From Rhizobium sp. NXC24 (GTDB taxonomy: Bacteria; Pseudomonadota; Alphaproteobacteria; Rhizobiales; Rhizobiaceae): DNA of 64,000 nt. The position numbers were made by a program, and so were the translations under genes. Below, in pieces: positions 20,342 through 29,767 of the stretch (positions within the stretch are counted from its first letter, which is position 1; the number at the start of each line of letters is the position of its first letter). A model generated the notes under the pieces. That model worked only from the letters and a program-made list of their open reading frames with translations. It made no database searches and was not told where the DNA came from. The stretch is taken from positions 3,664,501-3,728,500 of the forward strand of contig NZ_CP024311.1 of the NCBI RefSeq assembly GCF_002944315.1, written 5' to 3'.

Positions 20342-21312
20342 GCGCGGAGTTTGCCGTGAAGGACCTGGGCCGCGTCCATATGGAAGCCTTCCTCGAAATG
20401 ATGAGCGCCGAACGCGGCGCGGCGGTCAACACGCTGCAGTCCTACGAGCGCGACCTCGACGATCTCCATTCCTTTTTGTCCGAGCGCAACGTCCGCCTGA
20501 CGGAAGCGGCATCGAACGATCTCGGCGCCTATCTCTCCGGTCTTTCCCGCCAGGGCTTCAAGCCTTCGTCGCAGGCCCGCCGCCTGTCGGCCATGCGCCA
20601 GTTCTATAAATTTCTCTATGCCGAGGGTCTGCGCACCGATGATCCCACCGGCATTCTCGACGCGCCGAAGAAAGGCCGCGCCCTGCCGAAGACCATGGGT
20701 GTCGACGAGGTGACGCGCCTTCTCGCCCAGGCCGAACACGAAGCTGCCGTCGAAGGTCCCGATCAATTGCAGCATCTGCGCATGCTGGTTCTGCTGGAGC
20801 TGCTCTATGCCACCGGCATGCGCGTCAGCGAACTCGTTTCCCTGCCGGCGAAAGTCCTGCACCAGGAAGGGCGCTTCCTGATGATCCGCGGCAAGGGCAA
20901 CAAGGAGCGGCTGGTGCCGCTGTCGCAATCGGCGATCGCTGCGCTGAAGACCTATGGCCGCCGACAGGCGCTGGAGGTGGCAAAGGCCAAGCAGCCCGCC
21001 CCGGAAAGTCCATGGCTCTTTCCCGCGGCCTCCAAGCAGGGCTATCTGCCGCGCCAGGTCTTTGCGCGGGATTTGAAGGATCTTGCCATTCGCGCCGGGC
21101 TGACGCCCTCTTTGATCTCACCGCATGTCATGCGCCATGCCTTTGCCAGCCACTTGCTCGCCAATGGCGCGGACCTCCGCGTGGTGCAGGAACTTCTTGG
21201 CCATTCCGACATTTCGACCACACAAATCTACACACATGTGCTGGAAGAACGGCTTCACCAACTGGTGCAAACGCATCACCCCCTTGCCAAACAGGCCAAA
21301 AAACGGGAATAG
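20338..21312 (+). CDS. xerD: Tyrosine recombinase XerD
   Basis: 324 aa site-specific recombinase that, with XerC and FtsK, resolves chromosome dimers at dif. All catalytic residues are present: Arg162 (ATGMRVSEL), Lys186 (RGKGNKE), His263-x-x-Arg266 (SPHVMRHAF), His289 (LLGHSDI) and the nucleophile Tyr298 (TTQIYTHV). The N-terminal SAM-like core-binding domain spans residues 10-105. It starts with GTG inside the stop of the small membrane ORF. Length and housekeeping context argue for the chromosomal XerD and not a mobile-element integrase. Confidence 0.93.
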   Translation: MSAEFAVKDLGRVHMEAFLEMMSAERGAAVNTLQSYERDLDDLHSFLSERNVRLTEAASNDLGAYLSGLSRQGFKPSSQARRLSAMRQFYKFLYAEGLRTDDPTGILDAPKKGRALPKTMGVDEVTRLLAQAEHEAAVEGPDQLQHLRMLVLLELLYATGMRVSELVSLPAKVLHQEGRFLMIRGKGNKERLVPLSQSAIAALKTYGRRQALEVAKAKQPAPESPWLFPAASKQGYLPRQVFARDLKDLAIRAGLTPSLISPHVMRHAFASHLLANGADLRVVQELLGHSDISTTQIYTHVLEERLHQLVQTHHPLAKQAKKRE

Positions 21313-21375
21313 GACCGGCACACAGGCTATACGTGCCGTCTCTCGTCACGGGCAAAAGGATCGGAAACGCACCTC

Positions 21376-22329
21376 ATGCACAATTATCTCGACTTCGAAA
21401 AACCCATCTCGGATCTCGAAGGCAAGATTCACGAGCTGAAGAAACTGGCAAGCGAAGACGAGAGCATCGATACGTCCGACGAAGTCGGCCGGCTCGAAAT
21501 TCGCGTCCGCGAAGCCATGGCCGATATCTATTCGAAGCTCAATGCCTGGCAGAAGACGCAGGTCGCCCGTCATCCGCAGCGCCCGCATTTCGTCGATTAT
21601 GCCGGCGCGCTGTTTACGGAATTCACGCCGCTCGCCGGCGACCGCAAGTTTTCCGAGGATGCCGCCATCCAAGCGGGCTTTGCCCGTTTCCGCGGCCAGC
21701 CGATCGCCATCATCGGCCAGGAAAAGGGCAATGACACCAAGACGCGCCTGAAGCACAATTTCGGCAGCGCCCGTCCCGAGGGCTACCGCAAGGCGATCCG
21801 CATCCTGGAAATGGCCGATCGCTTCGGATTGCCGGTTGTTACCCTGGTCGACACGGCCGGCGCCTATCCCGGCGTCGGCGCCGAAGAGCGCGGCCAGGCG
21901 GAAGCAATTGCCCGCTCCACGGAAATGTGCCTGGGCGTCAAGGTGCCGATCATCTCGGTCGTCATCGGCGAAGGCGGGTCGGGCGGCGCAATCGCGATTG
22001 CCACCGGCAACCGCGTCTATATGCTCGAACATTCGATCTACAGCGTGATTTCACCCGAAGGTGCCGCCTCGATCCTCTGGCGCGATTCCACCCGTGCCAA
22101 GGAAGCAGCCACCAATATGAAAATCACGGCCGAGGATCTGAGGGGGCTCGGCATCATCGATGGCATTATCCCCGAACCGCTCGGCGGCGCGCATCGCGAT
22201 CCGCAGACCGTGATTGCGGCGACGGGCGACATGATTTCCAACGCGCTCGGCGAACTTTCCAGCCGTTCGGGCGAACAATTGCGCAGCGACCGCCGCCAGA
22301 AATTCCTCAATATGGGTCGCAATCTCTAA
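21376..22329 (+). CDS. accA: Acetyl-CoA carboxylase carboxyltransferase subunit alpha
   Basis: 317 aa alpha subunit of the carboxyltransferase that forms malonyl-CoA with AccD. Characteristic sequence: [37 protein letters not shown] and [16 protein letters not shown] (the oxyanion-hole region). It follows xerD by 63 bases and ends with a hairpin terminator. Confidence 0.96.
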   Translation: MHNYLDFEKPISDLEGKIHELKKLASEDESIDTSDEVGRLEIRVREAMADIYSKLNAWQKTQVARHPQRPHFVDYAGALFTEFTPLAGDRKFSEDAAIQAGFARFRGQPIAIIGQEKGNDTKTRLKHNFGSARPEGYRKAIRILEMADRFGLPVVTLVDTAGAYPGVGAEERGQAEAIARSTEMCLGVKVPIISVVIGEGGSGGAIAIATGNRVYMLEHSIYSVISPEGAASILWRDSTRAKEAATNMKITAEDLRGLGIIDGIIPEPLGGAHRDPQTVIAATGDMISNALGELSSRSGEQLRSDRRQKFLNMGRNL

Positions 22330-22363
22330 CTTCAGTTAGAGACTCGTGATCTCTCAAAACGGG

Positions 22364-22388
22364 AATGAGGCCAAATCTTGGCCACATT
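22364..22388 (+). terminator. Terminator hairpin of accA
   Basis: AATG-A-GGCCAA pairs with TTGGCC-A-CATT around a three-base loop, followed by CTTG; it lies 35 bases after the accA stop. Confidence 0.6.
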
Positions 22389-22560
22389 CTTGTTATCGAA
22401 ACGCTTATGACAAAGAAAAGCTTGCGGCCATGCCGCGGGCGCGTCATAGGCTGGTAAGGAATTGTCAAGTATAAGCCGTCTATGATTCTGTTTCATGTTT
22501 CGATTGGGGGCGGCGAAACAGATCGTGCAGCCGCTCTTCGTGTCTATGGGCTAAGTCAGA

Positions 22561-23838
22561 ATGCGCTTCCGTCACCTCGCCTATGTTTCCCTGATGGCGC
22601 TGGCTCTCGCCGGCTGTAACGACACGCTGGAATCCGCGTCGGTCGATCTGTCGACGGTGAAAAACAAGGTCGAGCAGCCGCTTCCGAGCCACATCCTTGC
22701 CGACATGACGAAAAAGGGCATGGACCGCAATTCGCCGATCATGATCCGCATCTTCAAGGAAGAAGGCGTGATGGAGATCCTCAAGGCGAACCAGAGCAAT
22801 CGCTTCGAGGTCATCGCCGATTACAAGATCTGCGCCTGGTCTGGCCGTCTTGGCCCGAAGGTGAAGGAAGGCGACCGGCAAGCGCCGGAAGGCTTCTACA
22901 TGCTGACGCCGGCCAACCTCAATCCGAATTCCAAATATTATCTCGCCATCAACACCGGTTTTCCGAACCGTTATGACGCGGCCAATGGACGCAGCGGCGC
23001 CAATCTGATGATCCATGGCGCCTGCTCGTCATCGGGCTGCTATTCGATGACCGACCAGCAGGTGCTGGAAATCTATGCCTTCGCGCGCGACGCGTTCAAA
23101 GGCGGCCAGAAGGCGATCCAACTCGAGGCCTTCCCCTTCCGCATGACCGCGGAAAACATGGTCAAGCATCGCCTCAGCCCCAATATCGAATTCTGGAAGA
23201 TGCTGAAGGTCGGCTACGACAATTTCGAAGTGACGAAGCGTCCGCCGGAAGTTGAGGTCTGCGAGAAGAAATACGTCTTCAACCAGCAGGCCGCCGGCCC
23301 CTTCAACGCCGGCGGCAAATGCCCCGTCATGACCACCCCGCCGGCCCTGCAGACCGCGCTGCTGAGCCACGACAAGCAGTATGACGCCGACTACAGCGCC
23401 GCTCTGAAGAAATACGACGGCATGGCCTGGTACGACCCGACCGAAGCCGAACGCAAGGCTGTCGTCGCCAAGCAGCGCAAGGGCCACGATCTCGCCTATG
23501 CACCGACCGGCACCGCACTTGCGGCCGGCAAGATGATGAAAGTGGCCGATCTGGAGACGATGATGTCCAACCAGTCGGCGCAGCAGGTCGCCCGTGGCAC
23601 CACCGTCGCCAATCCGACGACCGCAAGCATCCGCATGGCCGGCAACGGCCTTGCCACGCAGCCGGCGGCTCCGGCCGGCGGCCCCGTGGTCGCCACGGCC
23701 GTCCCGGCGAACGTGCCGATCCCGATGGCAAACCCCATGGTCAATCCGCTCGCCTATGCACCCCCGCCCGTCGAAACAGCCCAGACCGAGCCGGCCAAGA
23801 AGCCGCCCTTCTGGAAGTTCTGGGCCAAGAGTGAATAG
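22561..23838 (+). CDS. YafK-type L,D-transpeptidase family lipoprotein
   Basis: 425 aa. A lipobox (ALAGC, Cys19) gives a periplasm-facing lipoprotein. The YkuD-like domain lies at about residues 58-185 with the catalytic block IHGACSSSGCYSMT (His152, Cys160). The C-terminal 150 residues are low complexity, rich in A, P, T and V, ending in PPFWKFWAKSE. YkuD enzymes make or cut 3-3 peptidoglycan links; the YafK/DpaA subgroup can release envelope proteins instead, so the exact activity here is open. Its last bases overlap the start of the TusA-like gene. Confidence 0.85.
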   Translation: MRFRHLAYVSLMALALAGCNDTLESASVDLSTVKNKVEQPLPSHILADMTKKGMDRNSPIMIRIFKEEGVMEILKANQSNRFEVIADYKICAWSGRLGPKVKEGDRQAPEGFYMLTPANLNPNSKYYLAINTGFPNRYDAANGRSGANLMIHGACSSSGCYSMTDQQVLEIYAFARDAFKGGQKAIQLEAFPFRMTAENMVKHRLSPNIEFWKMLKVGYDNFEVTKRPPEVEVCEKKYVFNQQAAGPFNAGGKCPVMTTPPALQTALLSHDKQYDADYSAALKKYDGMAWYDPTEAERKAVVAKQRKGHDLAYAPTGTALAAGKMMKVADLETMMSNQSAQQVARGTTVANPTTASIRMAGNGLATQPAAPAGGPVVATAVPANVPIPMANPMVNPLAYAPPPVETAQTEPAKKPPFWKFWAKSE

Positions 23839-24064
23839 CCTGACCGACGAGGTTTACGATCTGCGCGGGCTGAAATGCCCGTATCCGGCGATCAAAACGG
23901 AAAAACGCCTGCGCGGCATGCCGAGCGGCGCGGTTTTGACGGTGGAGACGACGGACCCGCTTGCCGTCATCGACATTCCCCATCTCTGCAACGAGCAGGG
24001 CCATACCTTGCTCACAAGCGAAAAAACCGAACGCGGCCATCGCTTCGTGATCCGCAAGGGATAG
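23831..24064 (+). CDS. TusA/SirA-family sulfur carrier protein
   Basis: 77 aa starting with GTG 23831, which overlaps the end of the transpeptidase gene by eight bases. The signature YDLRGLKCPYPAIKTEKRL holds the conserved CPxP cysteine used to carry persulfide sulfur, and the C-terminus ends HRFVIRKG. TusA-family proteins deliver sulfur for tRNA thiolation or molybdenum cofactor work; the partner here is unknown. The frame is also open far upstream, but that part lies in the low-complexity tail of the previous gene. Confidence 0.85.
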   Translation: MNSLTDEVYDLRGLKCPYPAIKTEKRLRGMPSGAVLTVETTDPLAVIDIPHLCNEQGHTLLTSEKTERGHRFVIRKG

Positions 24065-24094
24065 CGATTTTCACCTGGAGCGCATCTTTGCTCT

Positions 24095-24246
24095 ACCTTC
24101 TCCCCAACGGGGAGAAGGTGCCCGAAGGGCGGATGAGGGGATCCGCGACGCGGGCCTTGAGCGGTAAGCGAAAGGCAATTCTCCTTACGGTGCAACGCCC
24201 CCTCAACCGCGCTGACGCGCTACCTTCTCCCCGTCGGGGAGAAGGT
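24095..24246. repeat. Paired hairpin repeat, copies 1 and 2
   Basis: Two near-identical 25-base hairpins, ACCTTCTCCCC-loop-GGGGAGAAGGT, lie at 24095-24119 and 24222-24246. Between them GATGAGGGG and CCCCTCA add outer pairing, so the unit folds as one cruciform-like block. A third hairpin of the same kind is at 53425-53447. REP-like intergenic repeats of this sort are frequent in rhizobia; they could also end the transcripts that converge here. Confidence 0.75.
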
Positions 24247-24255
24247 AAAGGCGCC

Positions 24256-25449
24256 TCAGAACCGCATCCCCGGCACGGCGAGCGGATTGTCCTGAAGTGC
24301 GGCGCGATCCGGCGTGTCGACACGCGGCTTGCTCAGGAACGCATCGAACAAGCCCTTCACGAAATCCTCGGGCAGATCCTTGGTGATGATCACCATGCGC
24401 GTGCGCCGGTCGTCGGGATTGGGCCAGGCGGGCAGGCGCACCGGCGGATGGAAAATATTCTGCACGCCATGCAGTACGACCGGACGTTCCGGCCTGTCGG
24501 ACATGGCAACGATGGCTTTCATCCGCAGCAGCTTTTCGCCATGCGCGGAACGCAGGAGGTCGATGAACATTTCCAGCGCGATCGGGTCAATCGGTTGGCT
24601 CTCGACGATCGAGAAAGAGCGGATCGACTCGTCGTGACGGTTCACATCATGATCGTGCTGATGCCGATGGCCATGATGATGGTGGCCATGGCGATGATGG
24701 CCGTGCCCCTCGTGATGATGGTGGTGATCGTCCCCATGGTCGTGATGATGGTGATCATGGTCATCATCAGCCTCGAGCTCGTCTCGCAGCCAGCGGCCGA
24801 CATCGGCGATCTTGGACGCCGGATCGTAAAGGCCGTTGACGAGAATGGCGGCATGGCCCGCCTCGTTGCTGTCGGCGTTCAAGATTTGCGCCCGCGGATT
24901 GAGCGCCCGCAACCGGCTCTCCAGCATGTCGACGGAAACGGCGCCTTCCAAACCGGTCTTGGAGACGATCAGCCGGTCGGCGACTGCCACCTGCTTGCGC
25001 GCCTCTTCGTGATTGTCGAGCGTCTGCAACCCATTGACCGCATCGACGATGGTGATCACGCCATCCAGGTCGAAATTGGCGGCGATGATCGGATTGCCCA
25101 TGATCGACTGCATCACCGGCGCCGGATCGGCAAGGCCGGTCGTTTCGACGACGACGCGCTTCAGCGGCCGGATGCGGCCGGTCTGCATGGCGTCCATCAG
25201 ATTAGCGAGCGTATCCACCAGCTCGCCGCGCACCGTGCAGCAGAGGCAGCCATCGGAGAGCTCGATGATGGAATCGCCGGAGCTTTCGACCAGCAGGTGG
25301 TCGATGCCGACATCGCCGAATTCATTGATGATGACAGCGGCGTCCCGCATCTCCGGATCCTTGAGGATGCGGTTCAGCAATGTCGATTTACCGGCCCCGA
25401 GAAAACCGGTCAGGATCGAAACCGGCACCCTCTCCTGCGGAACGCTCAT
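24256..25449 (-). CDS. COG0523 (CobW/ZigA-like) GTPase with histidine-rich loop
   Basis: 397 aa G3E-family GTPase, probably a metal chaperone or insertase. Walker A is GFLGAGKST (residues 15-23), the metal site is GCLCC (Cys68, Cys70, Cys71), and the usual guanine motif appears as SKTG. Residues 228-272 are an extraordinary His/Asp/Gly run with more than twenty histidines, likely for Zn, Ni or Co storage. The C-terminal CobW_C domain follows. It is not next to cob genes, so a zinc role (ZigA-like) is as likely as cobalt; I see no clear Zur box. It lies 13 bases after the D,D-carboxypeptidase gene. Confidence 0.87.
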   Translation of the reverse strand: MSVPQERVPVSILTGFLGAGKSTLLNRILKDPEMRDAAVIINEFGDVGIDHLLVESSGDSIIELSDGCLCCTVRGELVDTLANLMDAMQTGRIRPLKRVVVETTGLADPAPVMQSIMGNPIIAANFDLDGVITIVDAVNGLQTLDNHEEARKQVAVADRLIVSKTGLEGAVSVDMLESRLRALNPRAQILNADSNEAGHAAILVNGLYDPASKIADVGRWLRDELEADDDHDHHHHDHGDDHHHHHEGHGHHRHGHHHHGHRHQHDHDVNRHDESIRSFSIVESQPIDPIALEMFIDLLRSAHGEKLLRMKAIVAMSDRPERPVVLHGVQNIFHPPVRLPAWPNPDDRRTRMVIITKDLPEDFVKGLFDAFLSKPRVDTPDRAALQDNPLAVPGMRF

Positions 25450-25462
25450 GGTTCAGGTCCGA

Positions 25463-26629
25463 TCAGTAAGTGGGGCGCGGCATGGGAATGGGTATGCCGG
25501 TGACATCGCCCGTGGCGGCAATCTTGTCGCCCTTCACGGCCTTGTCGCCCTTTGCCGTCACATCGTCCTTGTCGCCTTTGCTCGCGGTCGCGACGTCCTG
25601 ACCGCCGATCAGGCCGGCATAGACGAAATTCGGCTCGTGATCCATTTCATGGATGTAGGGCGACTGTACCTTTGTGCGGCCGGTGGGATCACGGGTTTCG
25701 CTGCGGTGTTGTGCGCCCTTGGCGCTGCAGATGTCGGCAGTGACGTCGGCAACCTCGTCCTGGCCGGTTCCATAGGGCTGCAGGCTTGCCAAGGTGTCCC
25801 GCCCGGAGAACTGGTTCTCGAAACCCTTTTCCAGGAAATTGGCGGAATCGTCGGCGCGTGCGGCAAGGCTGTCCGTTCCGAGAACGACGGAGACCAGGGT
25901 GCGGCCGTTGCGAGTGGCCGAGGCGATCTGGTTGAAGCCGGAAGCGCAGATGAAACCGGTCTTCATGCCGTCTGCGCCGTCGAAGCGGCCGATGAGCATG
26001 TTGATGTTCTGCACCTGCTTGACGCCGTTGGTGAAGCCTTCCAGCGAGAAATAGCCGGCATATTGCGGGAACTCGCGGCGCAGCGCCACGCTGACAACGG
26101 CAAGATCGCGCGCCGTGGTGTACTGACCCTTGCCCGGCAAGCCGTTGGGATTGATGAAATGCGTGTCACGCATCCCGAGGCGGGCGGCTTCCGCATTCAT
26201 GCGCGCGACAAAGCCCGGCTCGGAACCGCCAACCGTCTCGGCGATCGCCATGGCAAGGTCATTGGCGGATTTGATCAGCATCATCTTCAGGGCGTTGTCG
26301 AGCGTCAGCTTCTGCCCCGGCTTGAAATACATCTTCGCCGGCGGCTGCGAGGAGGAAAGCTTGGACATGACGACGGGCGTATCGAGCGTGACCTGGCCGG
26401 ACTGGAGGGCGCGGAAGGTGACATAGACCGTCATCAGCTTGGTCAGCGAGGCCGGATACCACTTTCTGAAGGCGTCTTCATGATCGAGCACGCGGCCGGT
26501 GCTGACATCGACGAGAATATGCGGATTTGCCTCGGCCACATGCGCGGTCGACAGGAAAAGCATGGATGCGGCTGCGGCCATGGGAACCAGCCGCAGGGCG
26601 GCATACAAACGATTCTGCTTCGTCAGCAC
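25463..26629 (-). CDS. D-alanyl-D-alanine carboxypeptidase (peptidase S11)
   Basis: 388 aa periplasmic penicillin-binding protein that trims peptidoglycan stem peptides. GTG start at 26629 with AAGGAT upstream. The signal peptide is residues 1-34. Active-site motifs: SLTK (Ser61, Lys64), SAN (121-123) and KTG (223-225), correctly spaced. The tail after residue 330 is Lys/Asp/Gly-rich and repetitive (KGDK repeats), and may interact with the wall. It precedes the COG0523 gene by 13 bases on the same strand, so the two could share an mRNA. Confidence 0.92.
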   Translation of the reverse strand: MLTKQNRLYAALRLVPMAAAASMLFLSTAHVAEANPHILVDVSTGRVLDHEDAFRKWYPASLTKLMTVYVTFRALQSGQVTLDTPVVMSKLSSSQPPAKMYFKPGQKLTLDNALKMMLIKSANDLAMAIAETVGGSEPGFVARMNAEAARLGMRDTHFINPNGLPGKGQYTTARDLAVVSVALRREFPQYAGYFSLEGFTNGVKQVQNINMLIGRFDGADGMKTGFICASGFNQIASATRNGRTLVSVVLGTDSLAARADDSANFLEKGFENQFSGRDTLASLQPYGTGQDEVADVTADICSAKGAQHRSETRDPTGRTKVQSPYIHEMDHEPNFVYAGLIGGQDVATASKGDKDDVTAKGDKAVKGDKIAATGDVTGIPIPMPRPTY

Positions 26630-26845
26630 GGTCTATCCTTCAGAAGTCCGGAATTTTCTCGAAAGCTCCCCCTATTTAACCTATATGGCTAAGAGAAGGC
26701 AAAGGCGATTGACGACTTTATTGCCAACGGATCACAGCCTTGTGATCACGCGCACGGCATCAAAAAGTGCGATGTGATATTGAGGGTTGTGCGCCGGATG
26801 AAATTGCTAAACCGAATCCGATATTGAGCAGCAGGAAAAATCAGC

Positions 26846-28006
26846 ATGCCGATTTTGAACAGAGCCGCCGAACTCCAGGACGAAGTGACGGAATGGCGCC
26901 GCTATATCCATACGAGGCCTGAGCTGATGTATGCGGTGGAAAACACCGCCGCCTTCGTCGCCGAAAAGCTCAAGGCATTCGGCGTCGACGAGGTCGTCAC
27001 CGGCATCGGCCGCACCGGCGTCGTCGGCCTGATCCGCGGCAAGGGCGAAGGCCGCACCGTCGGCCTGCGCGCCGACATGGATGCCCTGCCGCTCACCGAA
27101 ATCACCGGCAAGCCCTGGGCTTCCGAGACACCCGGCAAGATGCATGCCTGCGGCCATGACGGCCACACCGCCATGCTGCTGGGCGCCGCGAAATATCTCG
27201 CCGAGACCCGCAATTTCAACGGCAACATCGCCGTGATCTTCCAGCCGGCCGAAGAAGGCGGCGCCGGCGGCGACGCCATGGTCAAGGACGGCATGATGGA
27301 GCGCTTCCGGATCGAGGAAGTCTACGGCATGCACAATCTGCCGGGGCTGCCGGTCGGCCAGTTCGCCATCCGCAAGGGCGCGATCATGGCGGCGACCGAC
27401 GAATTCACGGTCACGATCAAGGGCCGCGGCGGCCACGCCGCCATGCCGCACAAGACGATCGACCCCATCGCCATCGGCGCGCAGATCATCACCAACCTGC
27501 AGCTCATCGCCTCGCGCAGCGCCGATCCGCTGAAATCGGTGGTCGTCTCCGTCACCAAGTTCAATGCCGGCAACGCCTATAACGTCATTCCGAACGACGC
27601 AAGCTTCGTCGGCACCGTGCGCACGCTCGACGCGGAGATCCGCGACCTTGCCGAGCAGCGCTTCCGGCAGATCGTCAGCGGCATTGCCGCCAGCCACGAT
27701 GCCGAAGCGGAGATCCAGTTCCACCGCAACTATCCGGTCACCGTCAACCACGCCGACGAGACCGAGCACGCGATTGCCGCCGCACGCGACATCGCCGGTA
27801 CTGCTAATGTCATCCCCAACATCGATCCCATGATGGGCGGCGAGGATTTCTCCTACATGCTGAACGCCCGCCCCGGCGCCTTCATCTTCGTCGGCAACGG
27901 CGACACCGCCGGCCTGCACAACCCGGCCTACGACTTCAACGACGAAGCCATCGCCCACGGCATCTCCTATTGGGTCCGCCTCGCCGAACAGCGCCTCAAC
28001 GCCTGA
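26846..28006 (+). CDS. M20 family amidohydrolase (hippurate hydrolase / aminoacylase type)
   Basis: 386 aa cytosolic metallopeptidase-like enzyme. The metal region is HACGHDGHTAML (His100, Cys102, His104), the glutamate pair is in PAEEGGAGGDAM, and the dimerisation domain runs roughly 185-295 (GRGGHAAMPHKTIDP). The pattern with Cys in the metal loop is typical of the IAA-amino acid hydrolase/hippuricase group that removes acyl groups from amino acids. The natural substrate is not evident. A terminator hairpin at 28079-28106 follows. Confidence 0.9.
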   Translation: MPILNRAAELQDEVTEWRRYIHTRPELMYAVENTAAFVAEKLKAFGVDEVVTGIGRTGVVGLIRGKGEGRTVGLRADMDALPLTEITGKPWASETPGKMHACGHDGHTAMLLGAAKYLAETRNFNGNIAVIFQPAEEGGAGGDAMVKDGMMERFRIEEVYGMHNLPGLPVGQFAIRKGAIMAATDEFTVTIKGRGGHAAMPHKTIDPIAIGAQIITNLQLIASRSADPLKSVVVSVTKFNAGNAYNVIPNDASFVGTVRTLDAEIRDLAEQRFRQIVSGIAASHDAEAEIQFHRNYPVTVNHADETEHAIAAARDIAGTANVIPNIDPMMGGEDFSYMLNARPGAFIFVGNGDTAGLHNPAYDFNDEAIAHGISYWVRLAEQRLNA

Positions 28007-28078
28007 GACGCCACCCTCTTTCCGTGCGCCTGACCACGGCGCACGGCCCCGCAAAAGCAGATTGTCTCCAGGACGTAA

Positions 28079-28106
28079 AAGGGCTTGGCTTCGGGCCCTT
28101 GCTTTT
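28079..28106 (+). terminator. Terminator between the M20 gene and tRNA-Arg
   Basis: AAGGGC (28079-28084) pairs with GCCCTT (28095-28100) and is followed by GCTTTTG; it lies about 20 bases before the tRNA. Confidence 0.6.
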
Positions 28107-28124
28107 GTATGGATCAATGTCAGT

Positions 28125-28201
28125 GGTCCCGTAGCTCAGCAGGATAGAGCATCAGATTCCTAATCTGAGGGTCACGCGTTCGAATCGCGTCGGGATCACC
28201 A
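28125..28201 (+). tRNA. tRNA-Arg (anticodon CCT)
   Basis: A 77-base cloverleaf. The acceptor stem is GGTCCCG with CGGGATC, the anticodon stem TCAGA/TCTGA encloses loop TTCCTAA (anticodon CCT), the T arm is ACGCG-TTCGAAT-CGCGT, and CCA is encoded. tRNA-Arg genes are common integration sites, and the accessory patch starts directly after its 3' end. Confidence 0.95.
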
Positions 28202-28583
28202 TTGGTTTCAATGAATCTCATCCGTGACCTAGAGATTCCGGTTCTCTCCATGCCGTGGCGCGGCGCGACCTTTGGCGCAAATCGGCATTATCTTCGACAC
28301 GGCAAAACTGAATCGCAAAAATCCCCCGCTGAAGATCGCTCGCTCCCACCTTTTCCACTCAAGTATGTTTTCGATCTCGGACTTTGCCATTTCCTCTGAT
28401 CCCCAAGCCGAGAGGACCTCTCCCAATTCCACTGAGATTTCCGTTAGCGGAGGTTTGATTCATGTCGACGCAGTGTAACCCGTATTGAGCGTAAGTCAGA
28501 TGGCAATAAAGGAATTAGAGTTGTGCCTTCTGATTTGATAAGACGATCAAACCATGCGGTTTTGGCTCTGGGAGACAGCTTCT
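28202..28583. other. Gene-poor stretch after tRNA-Arg
   Basis: About 380 bases, visibly more AT-rich than the surrounding core genes. Short open frames exist on both strands (for example on the minus strand at 28229-28432), but none has a good ribosome site or recognisable sequence. It may be the remnant of a gene or an old integration junction. No duplicated tRNA end was found. Confidence 0.4.
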
Positions 28584-28937
28584 ATGGAATGGGTAGTGCC
28601 ACTTGTCGGAGGTCTCGGCCTGGGATCGCTTCTGAAGACCGTGATTGACCACTTCAATTCCAGGCGTGCCGTGACGAAAGACCGCCTTTATCAAGAAAAG
28701 CGTGAGGCCTACATCGGCCTTCTCGGTGCGTTACACAAAGCGGCCATCCAACATTCGAACGAAAACTCCAAGGAATATGCCCTATGGCAGACCCGCTGCC
28801 AGCTATTCGGCTCGTCGGAAGTTTCGCGCTTCGCACAAGCTATCCTCGATACCAACGACGGACCGCGAGATGAAAGGGATGCGGCTTTTCACGGTCTAAT
28901 CGAAACAATGCGGAAAGACCTACAGCGCTCGGCGTGA
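28584..28937 (+). CDS. Unknown small membrane-anchored protein
   Basis: 117 aa from ATG 28584, chosen because GGGAG lies nine bases upstream. One N-terminal membrane segment (about residues 3-22, rich in V, G and L) is followed by a charged, helical cytoplasmic part (RLYQEKREAYIGLLGALHKAA) that may be coiled coil. I recall similar single-TM proteins of unknown function in other bacteria but cannot name a family. It is convergent with the next gene, ten bases between the stops, and both are membrane-anchored. Codon use and AT content differ from neighbouring core genes, suggesting acquisition. Confidence 0.62.
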   Translation: MEWVVPLVGGLGLGSLLKTVIDHFNSRRAVTKDRLYQEKREAYIGLLGALHKAAIQHSNENSKEYALWQTRCQLFGSSEVSRFAQAILDTNDGPRDERDAAFHGLIETMRKDLQRSA

Positions 28938-28947
28938 CGTATGATTG

Positions 28948-29613
28948 TCATCGATCTGCAGGAGAACGCTCAGGGATTTCGCGGGCGCCGTCGTGGAGCG
29001 CCTGAAGCAGCAAAGGCGGGTTCACCGGCTTCTTGGGGCGACTATCAACGTGAGACTGGTAGCGTCCCGCGTCCGGCCCCCAATCGAAGTAGATCCCGTT
29101 TCCAGGCTGGCGCAGTTGTTCAGCTTCAGCTTGCGTGATTGTCAAATTGATTTCTGTTAGGCGCCGCACCCTCTTTTCGCCGACAATCTTAGCGAAGATT
29201 TCCAACGTATAATCGCCCGCTGCAAAATCGAAATTTCTCACGTCCGACGGGGTAAGAAAATGATGATTTGTGGCGACGCCTTCGGCGCCTACATATAGGC
29301 CAGAACCTCTTGCAAGCCGGTCTTCGCCATAGACCCAAATGCTGAAATTCTGTTGTGTCTCACCACGGCGAAGGCGAGCATAGGCGTTTTCGACGACATG
29401 ACCACGGTGAGCACTTGAGAAGAGCAAGGTCCGTAGGAAGACTTTAGAAATCCCCTTTTCCTCACCCGTGCCGCCGTCAGGACCAAAGAAAATAACCGTT
29501 GGCTTAGTCATTTTGATCTCGCCCTTTCGAAGCAAGGTCAGCCAGAGCGTTGTCGCCGACATTGCTAGGGCCAGAACTGAAGCGCCGATGCTAAATATCT
29601 GCCCCAACTCCAT
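28948..29613 (-). CDS. Unknown membrane-anchored protein
   Basis: 221 aa. Of two nearby ATGs (29619 and 29613) the second has GGGGA at better spacing. An N-terminal membrane helix (about residues 8-28) is followed by LRKGEIKMTKPTVIFFGPDG and a globular, beta-rich domain (VFLRTLLFSSAHRGHVVENAYARL). The C-terminal tail is basic and proline-containing. I believe homologues of this block occur as lone hypothetical proteins in several proteobacteria; no function is known. It sits tail-to-tail with another membrane-anchored unknown in the tRNA-adjacent patch. Confidence 0.65.
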   Translation of the reverse strand: MELGQIFSIGASVLALAMSATTLWLTLLRKGEIKMTKPTVIFFGPDGGTGEEKGISKVFLRTLLFSSAHRGHVVENAYARLRRGETQQNFSIWVYGEDRLARGSGLYVGAEGVATNHHFLTPSDVRNFDFAAGDYTLEIFAKIVGEKRVRRLTEINLTITQAEAEQLRQPGNGIYFDWGPDAGRYQSHVDSRPKKPVNPPLLLQALHDGAREIPERSPADR

Positions 29614-29767
29614 TCGCATTATCCCCAATGATTCATCTATGCGGACCTTACCATGGAAGGACAATCTGAGCGTGAAGGAATTGGTTGCTGAGCAATCGAG
29701 AAGATCGAGGCCGCTGGCTAGCTTGGAGCGGCCTATGAGTGCATCACCGGATGCATCACCATTCCAT

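Noticed and set aside
28229..28432. Minus-strand frame after the tRNA with a partly protein-like sequence
   Set aside because: No convincing ribosome site, no family recognised, and the C-terminal half looks random; at most a gene remnant.
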